From assembly GCA_024762625.1 (NCBI GenBank), contig JANTHA010000127.1:1-6413 (forward strand): a DNA stretch of 6,413 nucleotides, written 5' to 3'. The notes beneath the pieces are model-generated. The model had not been told where the DNA came from, made no database searches, and worked only from the letters and a program-made list of their open reading frames with translations. Both the position numbers and the translations under genes were made by a program. How positions within the stretch are numbered: the stretch's first letter is position 1; each line of letters opens with the position of its first letter. The stretch comes from Thiotrichaceae bacterium (GTDB taxonomy: Bacteria; Pseudomonadota; Gammaproteobacteria; Thiotrichales; Thiotrichaceae). Shown in pieces: positions 1 through 5,489 of the stretch.

Positions 1-60
1 ACCCGCAATGTAGATCCAAAGCCTATTGATTACGGCATGGTGTTGATGAGCGGTCGTTAA
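1..60 (+). CDS. 3' end of an unidentified protein gene (partial)
   Basis: Reading frame 1 is open from the first base to a TAA at 58-60, giving the last 19 residues of a protein that ends in ..DYGMVLMSGR. The tail is too short to assign to a family. The next gene begins 2 bp after this stop on the same strand, so the two are very probably cotranscribed, and the missing gene may share a cell-envelope role with the L,D-transpeptidase. That functional link is inference from position only. No start or domain is visible. Confidence 0.6.
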   Translation, partial: TRNVDPKPIDYGMVLMSGR

Positions 61-62
61 CC

Positions 63-800
63 GTGAAATCTAAAATACTGATAGGAAGCGCGCTATTCCT
101 GATGTTTGCGGCAACCATTTTTTATATTCACGGACGCAGTTACTGGGTTCCCATCATACAAAAATTTACCGGAAAAAAGACCACGCAACAGCTTATTGCA
201 AAAATTGGCCCGGCTGCGCGACAATCGCTGACGGCGTATTTTAATCAGGCAGGGGTCAGCTACCCGCCTTCAAACATCGCCTTGCTGGCCTTTAAAAAAG
301 AACAAACGCTTGAACTCTGGGCCAAAAAAAACAATGGTCAAAACGTTTTCATACACCGCTATCCCATAAAAAAGCTAAGCGGCAAAGCCGGGCCGAAATT
401 GCGCGAAGGCGACAGACAGGTTCCGGAAGGTTTTTATCGCACGATTGGCCTGAATCCCAATAGCGCCTATTACTTGTCGATCAAGCTCAATTATCCCAAT
501 CAGTTTGACCTGCAACATGCTTTAGCTGAAGACCGCGCCAATCCCGGCAGTAATATATTCATTCACGGCAAGGCGGTATCAGTCGGTTGTCTGGCGATGG
601 GTGATAAAACGATTGAAGAGCTGTTTGTGCTGGCTCATGACAGCGGCTTAAAAAACATTTCCGTGATTATCAGTCCGCGGAATCCACGCAAAATACCACT
701 GCAATGCAAAGACGCTCAGCAACGCTGGGTGTGCGATCTTTACATGCGATTAAATCAAATCATTCGCAAGGACTATAAACGCGAATCTGAATCCAGATAA
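63..800 (+). CDS. L,D-transpeptidase (YkuD domain, YafK-like), membrane-anchored
   Basis: A 245-residue murein L,D-transpeptidase. Enzymes of this family use a catalytic cysteine to form 3-3 cross-links in peptidoglycan, attach proteins to it, or, in the YafK (DpaA) branch, cut such links, acting in the periplasm. Residues 5-23 form one hydrophobic segment after a K2/K4 start, which reads as a signal anchor or uncleaved signal peptide. The YkuD domain runs from about residue 68 to 205. Its signature is complete: H168-G169, then S173, G175 and catalytic C176 in HGKAVSVGCLAMGD, the form typical of YafK-type proteins. R207 and a Cys-containing tail follow (C215, C224). The GTG start at 63 is preferred because the next in-frame ATG (M14, base 102) would break the hydrophobic segment. 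No strong ribosome binding site precedes it, and the upstream gene ends 2 bp before, so translational coupling is likely. Which substrate it acts on cannot be read from the sequence. Confidence 0.9.
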   Translation: MKSKILIGSALFLMFAATIFYIHGRSYWVPIIQKFTGKKTTQQLIAKIGPAARQSLTAYFNQAGVSYPPSNIALLAFKKEQTLELWAKKNNGQNVFIHRYPIKKLSGKAGPKLREGDRQVPEGFYRTIGLNPNSAYYLSIKLNYPNQFDLQHALAEDRANPGSNIFIHGKAVSVGCLAMGDKTIEELFVLAHDSGLKNISVIISPRNPRKIPLQCKDAQQRWVCDLYMRLNQIIRKDYKRESESR

Positions 801-1117
801 TCAAAATCAAGCAGCAGTCGCGCCAGTTTTAACTGTTTTTTGTGCTCAAGCATCTGTTGTGCGGCCTTGGCCTCATCGTTGATAATTTTATACAGTGAAC
901 CTGCAGTAAAGCCGATCAGGACAATGCCTAGCCACCACAACAGTATGAACATTTTCGGATACAGCAAGAGCAAACCCATGATAACGACAAACGACGCCAG
1001 CAGAAACTGACGCCATTTTATGATCCGTTGTTGCTGGATTTGTCGCCAGTGCTGTTCAAAATCACTCAGCTCTCGTTCAAGTTTATCTATTTCTTTGTGA
1101 TCTATATCAAATATCAT
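773..1117 (-). CDS. Small two-helix membrane protein with flanking coiled coils, function unknown
   Basis: A 114-residue protein I do not recognise. Residues 7-36 are highly charged and Gln-rich with heptad-like Leu/Ile spacing (IDKLERELSDFEQHW), suggesting an amphipathic helix or coiled coil. Two hydrophobic segments follow, at about 37-53 and 56-76, separated by the short turn YPK, so a hairpin in the inner membrane is likely. A second amphipathic helix (about 80-104, rich in K, Q and E) ends in an acidic tail with DFDYLDSDS. By charge both soluble ends would face the cytoplasm. The ATG at 1117 is the natural start, although no clear Shine-Dalgarno sequence is seen. Its last 28 bases overlap the 3' end of the transpeptidase gene on the opposite strand. 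Consistent hydrophobic patterning argues that it is a real gene, but no family or function can be given. Confidence 0.7.
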   Translation of the reverse strand: MIFDIDHKEIDKLERELSDFEQHWRQIQQQRIIKWRQFLLASFVVIMGLLLLYPKMFILLWWLGIVLIGFTAGSLYKIINDEAKAAQQMLEHKKQLKLARLLLDFDYLDSDSRL

Positions 1118-1359
1118 AATTGATTCTATTTGTAGCTAGCGTATACTTGTTCAACTTTTATACACCGCTGATCGGATTCATTCCGGGCACACAGCCATAT
1201 TCAGATTCTCTTAATCTTGGCTGGCTTATAGTTTGTTGTACGTATTGGTAATGGCATATATCAGTATGACCAGATTCATAACAATATAGCTTTGCTTTTT
1301 AACAGGCGGCTAAACAACAAACCCAAATTCAAAATTAAAACAATAAAAACCAGGCCGAA

Positions 1360-1388
1360 TATAAACATCCATGTAATTCATGTTTATA
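1360..1388. repeat. 9-bp inverted repeat upstream of the DUF1800 gene (possible operator or leader hairpin)
   Basis: TATAAACAT (1360-1368) and ATGTTTATA (1380-1388) are perfect reverse complements separated by 11 bases. The repeat ends 33 bases before the DUF1800 start codon and just before its ribosome binding site. It could be a binding site for a dimeric regulator or a weak AU-rich hairpin in the leader. It lacks the GC-rich stem and T-run of an intrinsic terminator. The symmetry is seen directly, and the role is inference. Confidence 0.4.
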
Positions 1389-1406
1389 AGCGGCGCAGAG
1401 GGAAAC

Positions 1407-1413
1407 AGGTAGG
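1407..1413 (+). promoter_or_regulatory. Ribosome binding site of the DUF1800 gene
   Basis: The purine-rich AGGTAGG lies 8 bases before the ATG at 1422, with a further GAGGGA at 1398-1403. An in-frame TAG at 1410-1412 excludes any upstream extension, so the start at 1422 is well supported. This matters because it fixes the protein as lacking a signal peptide. Confidence 0.65.
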
Positions 1414-1421
1414 ACTACAGA

Positions 1422-2711
1422 ATGGTAAGGCTGAATTTTTCAGACACACGGCATCTCGTTGCGAGAACTTCCCTTGGCGCCGAATGGGGAGGACTCAAAG
1501 GACTGGAAGGAAAATCCCGCGCAGAAGCAGTCAACATACTGCTTAAACCCGCTCCAATGGATACCCCTCCATTACCCAGACTCACTCCCTGGTCTAATGT
1601 AGACCGGATGAGGAAAAAGAATGGTCTGGGTAAAAAACGCGCTCATAAAATGATGAAAGACGAAGGCGAGCGCCTCAAGCGTTGGTGGATGACGCATTTA
1701 TTACACACCAAAGCACCCGTCAATGAACACATGACGCTGTTCTGGCACAATCACTTTACCTCGTCGCTGGAAAAAGTGGAACAGCCCAAATTAATCTATC
1801 TACAGAACCAGTTGCTGCGTAAACATGCAATAGGCAATTTTCGGGCCCTGATTCATGCAATCGCCCGTGATCCGGCGATGCTGATCTATCTGGACGGCTC
1901 CAACAATGTCAAGGGCAGCCCCAACGAAAACTTCGCGCGTGAATTAATGGAGTTATTTACGCTTGGTAGAGGTCATTATTCTGAAGCCGATATCAAGGCG
2001 GCTGCTCTCGCATTTACGGGCTGGGGCGTTGATCGCAACCGCGGAACCTTCCGCTACAACCCGGCCGAGCATGATGACAGGCGCATCAGCTTTATGGGCC
2101 GCAACGGCTCGTTTACGGGCGACCAAATCATCGACATCATTTTGGAAAAACCGCGCGTCGGCGAGCATATCGCCGAAAAATTCTGGAAAGAATTCGTCAG
2201 TGATAATCATCCTGACCCGCGCGTGATTCGCCAGTGGGGCGCGGTTTTCCGTAAATCGAATTACAATATCAAGGCGTTATTATCAGAAATACTCAACAGT
2301 GACGCCTTCTGGGACGAAAAATACCGAGGCACGCTGACCAAATCGCCGATTGATCTTGTTGTCGGCACATTACGCACACTACCCTACCCCAAACTATCCG
2401 CCAAAGAACTCGCACATATCTCGCAATTGCTCGGACAGGATCTGTTTGACCCGCCTACGGTCAAAGGCTGGGATGGCGGAAAAGCCTGGATAGATACCCA
2501 GACGCTGCTGGTGCGCACTTCGCTACTCAACAAACTGACTCGTCATAGCCGCGCCTCAGGCAGGGTGCAAGCCTATCTGCCCAAAGCGACCGGAAACGAC
2601 GTTGTAGACTGGCTGCTGCCAATGCCGCCGCTACTGCCGCTGCCAAAAACTCCCGGTAAACTGCGTATGGTGCGGGCGCTGATTCTCGATCCCGCATTTC
2701 AGCTGAAATAA
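1422..2711 (+). CDS. DUF1800 family protein, first gene of a DUF1800-DUF1501 pair
   Basis: A 429-residue protein of the DUF1800 family (PF08811), close to the lower end of the family's usual length. Family landmarks occur in order: an N-terminal segment with RHLVARTSLGA (10-20); WWMTHLL (88-94); the hallmark MTLFWHNHF (104-112); ARDPAMLIYLDG (148-159); then PNENFARELMELFTLG (167-182) followed by H185 and AFTGW (197-201). Further on are VKGWDGG (347-353), a Trp/Asp-rich patch, and the usual ending LDPAFQLK. Its biochemical role is unknown in the literature I can recall. Genes of this family are commonly followed by a DUF1501 gene, as here after 19 bp, which suggests that the products act together. 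There is no hydrophobic N-terminus, and a stop codon four codons upstream rules out a longer form. The protein is therefore cytoplasmic, or exported together with its Tat-type partner; the latter is inference. Confidence 0.9.
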   Translation: MVRLNFSDTRHLVARTSLGAEWGGLKGLEGKSRAEAVNILLKPAPMDTPPLPRLTPWSNVDRMRKKNGLGKKRAHKMMKDEGERLKRWWMTHLLHTKAPVNEHMTLFWHNHFTSSLEKVEQPKLIYLQNQLLRKHAIGNFRALIHAIARDPAMLIYLDGSNNVKGSPNENFARELMELFTLGRGHYSEADIKAAALAFTGWGVDRNRGTFRYNPAEHDDRRISFMGRNGSFTGDQIIDIILEKPRVGEHIAEKFWKEFVSDNHPDPRVIRQWGAVFRKSNYNIKALLSEILNSDAFWDEKYRGTLTKSPIDLVVGTLRTLPYPKLSAKELAHISQLLGQDLFDPPTVKGWDGGKAWIDTQTLLVRTSLLNKLTRHSRASGRVQAYLPKATGNDVVDWLLPMPPLLPLPKTPGKLRMVRALILDPAFQLK

Positions 2712-2730
2712 ATAGTTAGGTCAAAAAACA

Positions 2731-3864
2731 ATGAACAGACGCGATTTCTTACAATACGCCAGCCTATTACCTCTCGCCGGCATGGTTCCTCAAGGTTTTG
2801 CCGCAGGTCAACGTCCCGAACAGATCGTACTGCTGGTCGAACTGAAAGGCGGCAACGATGGGCTTAACACGCTCATACCCTTTCGCGACGACCACTATCA
2901 TCGCGCACGTCCCGGCATCCGCGTTAAAAACGCCATTCCGCTAAAAAATGACATGGCGATGAATCCCTATCTGAAGCAACTGTTGCCGCTGTGGAAGGAA
3001 GGCCATATGGCCTGGATTCAGGGCGTCGGCTACGCCAATCCGAGTCGTTCCCATTTCCATTCCATCGACGTCTGGGAAACCGCATCGCCACGCAATAACG
3101 AAACACGCGGCTGGCTAACGCGCGTCTTGCCGCCTCGCCATAATGCAGTCAACGGCATCGTGCTTGGCGACAATAACCTTGGGCCAATGGGCGGAGAAAA
3201 TAGCGCAGCCGTCGCGATGGAAGACCCGAAAACATTCCTCAGGCAAACCAAGTACCTGAACAAGCAGCAATATCACGTCAGCAACCCATCGCTGGCGCAC
3301 ATGCTGAATGTACAAAACCATATCAATACCGCAGCCGAGCAACTGGTCCGTAGCTACAATGGCCGTAATTCATCGGTGCGCTTCCCCAATAGCCGGTTTG
3401 GACGCAAGCTGGCGCAAGTCACGAAAATGATTATCAACGGCATGGACGCGCCGGTTTACAAAGTCTCGCTGGAAGGTTTCGACACCCATGCAGGCCAGAT
3501 CGACCAACACAACAATCTGATGAATCACCTCGGCGGCGGCCTACTGGCGTTCAGCCAGGCGATGAAACAGGCGCGCCTGTGGAACAATGTGCTGGTCGTC
3601 ACCTATTCCGAATTTGGGAGACGCGCCAAACAAAACAACAGCGGCGGCACCGATCACGGTGCGGCGGCGGCGCACTTCGCACTGGGCGGACGCGTGCGCG
3701 GCGGCCTGTATGGAAAACAACCCAGCCTTGATCCGCATGATCTGCATGATGGCGATATTGTGCACAATGTTGATTTCCGCGAAGTCTACGCAACGCTGGC
3801 TCAACGCTGGTGGCGCCGCCCGAACCCCTGGCGTAATCAGCACCGGCCTGTTTTGTTTGTATAA
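2731..3864 (+). CDS. DUF1501 family protein with twin-arginine-type signal (alkaline-phosphatase-like fold)
   Basis: A 377-residue DUF1501 protein (PF07394), near full family length. The N-terminus MNRRDFLQ carries a twin-arginine-like motif (R3-R4-D-F-L), followed by a hydrophobic stretch (9-24) and a probable cleavage site after A24 or A25, so Tat export to the periplasm is likely. Conserved blocks are ELKGGNDGLNTLIPF (37-51), the region around SRSHFHSIDVWE (105-116), GFDTHAGQ (249-256), VTYSEFGRR (290-298), GTDHG (306-310) and VDFREVYATL (347-356). The family is grouped with the alkaline phosphatase/sulfatase superfamily. D43, D251, H253, D308 and H309 are the likely metal ligands, and S107 could be the nucleophile, but the last two statements are inference. 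The substrate is unknown. It follows the DUF1800 gene by 19 bp, with TTAGG 10 bases before the ATG, and both probably form one transcript. It ends 17 bp from the convergent znuB gene. Confidence 0.9.
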   Translation: MNRRDFLQYASLLPLAGMVPQGFAAGQRPEQIVLLVELKGGNDGLNTLIPFRDDHYHRARPGIRVKNAIPLKNDMAMNPYLKQLLPLWKEGHMAWIQGVGYANPSRSHFHSIDVWETASPRNNETRGWLTRVLPPRHNAVNGIVLGDNNLGPMGGENSAAVAMEDPKTFLRQTKYLNKQQYHVSNPSLAHMLNVQNHINTAAEQLVRSYNGRNSSVRFPNSRFGRKLAQVTKMIINGMDAPVYKVSLEGFDTHAGQIDQHNNLMNHLGGGLLAFSQAMKQARLWNNVLVVTYSEFGRRAKQNNSGGTDHGAAAAHFALGGRVRGGLYGKQPSLDPHDLHDGDIVHNVDFREVYATLAQRWWRRPNPWRNQHRPVLFV

Positions 3865-3881
3865 CTTAGTACAGGCTCAAA

Positions 3882-4670
3882 TCAATAAGCCGGGCGCTTA
3901 ATAAACTGAACTACCACAAACAACAGCGCCGCTCCCGCCACGATTGATGGTCCTGCCGGGGTGTCCCATAAAAATGAGGCAAGCAGGCCAAGCATCACCG
4001 CGACCATCCCCGCAATCACTGCGATCAACGCCATCTGTTCTGGCGTTCTGGAAAACTTGCGCGCTGTCGCCGCAGGAATGATCAGCAACGAGGTGATCAG
4101 CACCGCGCCGATGATTTTCATCGCAAGAGCAACCAGAACCGCTATTAGCAAGGTGTAAACTGCGCTAATCAAACCGACATTAACACCTTCAACCGCCGCG
4201 AGTTCTTGATGCACCGTGAGCGACAACAGTGGCTTCCAGATAAACGCCAGCACCAGCAGCACAAACAGGCTACCTATAGCAATAAACCATAGATCACCCC
4301 AGCTCACCGAAAGAATATCGCCAAATAGCCAGGCGTTAATATCGACGCGAACGCCATGCACGAAGCTAATCAGAATCAGACCCAGCGATAGTGCGCTGTG
4401 CGCCATGATGCCAAGCATGGTATCGCTGGAAAGCTGTTTCTGGCGTTGAGAAAGAATCAGCAAGACGGCAATGCTGATCGTCGAAATCAGGATGCCTATA
4501 TTCAGATTCATGGAAAATAAAAAACCCAGCGCCACACCCAGAATTGCCGAATGCGACAGGGTATCGCCAAAATAAGCCATGCGCCGCCACAGTATAAACA
4601 CGCCCAGCGGGCCGGCTATCAAAGCTAAAGCCAGCCCCGCCAGCAAAGCGCGCAAGATAAAATCATCCAT
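3882..4670 (-). CDS. znuB: Zinc ABC transporter, permease ZnuB
   Basis: The inner-membrane channel subunit of the ZnuABC zinc importer, 262 residues, matching the length of E. coli ZnuB (about 261). It is hydrophobic throughout, with roughly eight membrane segments. Family motifs are AGPLGVFILWRRMAYFGDTLSHSAILGVALG near the N-terminus (residues 19-49, including GDTLSHS at 35-41), VLITSLLIIPAATAR (190-204), the loop that contacts the ATPase, and DTPAGPSIV (236-244). The start at 4670 (MDDF) is chosen over an in-frame ATG at 4703. It is preceded by GAGGAG at 7 bases, and family alignment begins here, whereas the extra 11 residues of the longer form are charged and resemble nothing in the family. 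The start overlaps the end of znuC by 8 bp, which is typical of translational coupling. The Mn/Fe permeases of the same ABC class are the alternative, but gene order and the His-rich partners favour zinc. Confidence 0.93.
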   Translation of the reverse strand: MDDFILRALLAGLALALIAGPLGVFILWRRMAYFGDTLSHSAILGVALGFLFSMNLNIGILISTISIAVLLILSQRQKQLSSDTMLGIMAHSALSLGLILISFVHGVRVDINAWLFGDILSVSWGDLWFIAIGSLFVLLVLAFIWKPLLSLTVHQELAAVEGVNVGLISAVYTLLIAVLVALAMKIIGAVLITSLLIIPAATARKFSRTPEQMALIAVIAGMVAVMLGLLASFLWDTPAGPSIVAGAALLFVVVQFIKRPAY

Positions 4671-5484
4671 GTCCGCGCTCCTCATCCTTTGAGTGGCCGC
4701 CATGCGCGCACTCGCCCTGGACTACATCGCCATGCAGATCATGACAGTGATCATGCTGATGCGTATAAACCGCGAGCCCATCTGTCGGAATGCTGCCAAA
4801 TAGTCTGAGATATTCGGGGTGCTGGCTGACGTCTTCCGGTTCGCCGCGACAACAGATATGCTGGTTCAGGCATAACACATGATCGGTTTTTTGCATCACC
4901 AGATGCAGGTCGTGCGACACCATTAGCACGCCAAAGCCCTGTTCATCCCTGAGCCTGGCAATCAATTCATACAGGTCGCTTTGCCCGGTTATGTCTATTC
5001 CCTGCGCAGGCTCATCCAGCACCAGCAGTTGCGGCTGGTTTAACAAGGCGCGCGCCAACAATACGCGCTGAAATTCGCCGCCTGATAGATTCTGAACTGG
5101 TTGTTTTGCAAGATGCTCTACGCCCGTCCTGGAGAGCGCTGCGAGCGCATCATCGCGACTGCCTTTGCCCGCCAGACGCACAAAGCGCTCAACACTCAAG
5201 GGCATCAGCGAATCAATGTGGATTTTTTGCGGCACATAGCCGATGCGCAAACCCGGTTTGCGCCAGACGCTGCCGTTATCAACCGACTGTAGCCCCAGCA
5301 AAATTTTGATCATGGTTGATTTGCCAGCGCCATTCGGACCGATTACCGTCAATATCTGTTGCGCTTGCAATTCAAGACTGACATTATGCAAAATCTGTCT
5401 GCCCTGTAAACTGAGGCTGACATTTTCCAGCCTCGCCAGGCTGTTTTTGTTGTTGTCTGTATTAGACCCGGTATCGCCGTTCAT
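4663..5484 (-). CDS. znuC: Zinc ABC transporter, ATP-binding protein ZnuC with His-rich tail
   Basis: The cytoplasmic ATPase of the zinc importer, 273 residues. All nucleotide-binding motifs are intact: Walker A GPNGAGKST (49-57), Q-loop Q86, signature LSGGE (133-137), Walker B LLVLDE (153-158, catalytic E158) and H-loop H191. The tail from 241 to 273 is rich in His and Cys (8 His, 2 Cys; TYTHQHDHCHDLH type), a feature of ZnuC but not of most ABC ATPases and a good marker of zinc specificity. It may bind or sense zinc in the cytoplasm, which is inference. The protein is about 20 residues longer than E. coli ZnuC, split between an Asn-rich N-terminal extension (1-16) and the longer tail. The ATG at 5484 is the only usable start before the ABC fold, and it lacks a clear Shine-Dalgarno sequence. 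It abuts the divergent znuA start and overlaps znuB by 8 bp. Confidence 0.95.
   Translation of the reverse strand: MNGDTGSNTDNNKNSLARLENVSLSLQGRQILHNVSLELQAQQILTVIGPNGAGKSTMIKILLGLQSVDNGSVWRKPGLRIGYVPQKIHIDSLMPLSVERFVRLAGKGSRDDALAALSRTGVEHLAKQPVQNLSGGEFQRVLLARALLNQPQLLVLDEPAQGIDITGQSDLYELIARLRDEQGFGVLMVSHDLHLVMQKTDHVLCLNQHICCRGEPEDVSQHPEYLRLFGSIPTDGLAVYTHQHDHCHDLHGDVVQGECAHGGHSKDEERGHG
4678..4689 (-). promoter_or_regulatory. Ribosome binding site of znuB, inside znuC
   Basis: Read on the minus strand, AAGGATGAGGAG ends 7 bases before the ATG at 4670. It gives two purine-rich cores, AAGGA and GAGGAG. It decides the znuB start against the upstream ATG at 4703, and it simultaneously encodes K-D-E-E near the ZnuC C-terminus. 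Confidence 0.7.
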
Positions 5485-5489
5485 ATGAA
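5480..5489. other. Abutting divergent start codons of znuC and znuA in a 10-bp palindrome
   Basis: TTCATATGAA is a perfect palindrome centred between 5484 and 5485. Its left half holds the znuC start (CAT on the plus strand) and its right half the znuA start (ATG). Six of the ten bases are forced by the two start codons. The rest arise because both genes begin ATG-AA, so the symmetry need not mean a protein binding site. Confidence 0.6.

Larger units (their letters stand above)
1118..1421. other. Intergenic region between divergent genes (304 bp)
   Basis: This AT-rich stretch lies between the start of the minus-strand membrane protein gene and the DUF1800 gene, so it should hold promoters for both directions. 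Visible elements are a 9-bp inverted repeat at 1360-1388 and the ribosome binding site at 1407-1413, annotated separately. A weak sigma-70-like pair occurs on the plus strand: TTGTTG at 1233-1238 and TATATC at 1257-1262, with an 18-bp spacer. TTGAAC, read on the minus strand near 1150, is a possible -35 for the other gene, without a convincing -10. No tRNA, terminator with a T-run, transposon end or convincing small ORF was seen. An open frame beginning at 1292 on the plus strand overlaps the DUF1800 gene out of frame and looks non-coding. Confidence 0.5.

Noticed and set aside
1292..1546. Open frame on the plus strand, 84 codons, spanning the intergenic region into the DUF1800 gene
   Set aside because: The translation is strongly basic and low in complexity (runs of K, R, N and T), has no family motif, and overlaps the well-supported DUF1800 frame by 125 bases.
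3541..3843. Minus-strand open frame of 100 codons opposite the DUF1501 3' half
   Set aside because: It is a shadow frame in GC-rich coding sequence. The plus-strand frame carries the conserved DTH, EFGRR and GTDHG motifs across the same bases.
3846..3876. Possible terminator between DUF1501 and znuB (GCCTGT at 3846-3851 pairs with ACAGGC at 3871-3876)
   Set aside because: The stem is only 6 bp with a 19-base loop and no T-run follows on either strand. A 5-bp TAAGC/GCTTA pair near 3890 is no better.
4671..4703. Longer ZnuB starting at 4703
   Set aside because: The extra 11 residues are charged and unlike the family, while the ATG at 4670 has a strong GAGGAG site at 7 bases and gives the normal family length.
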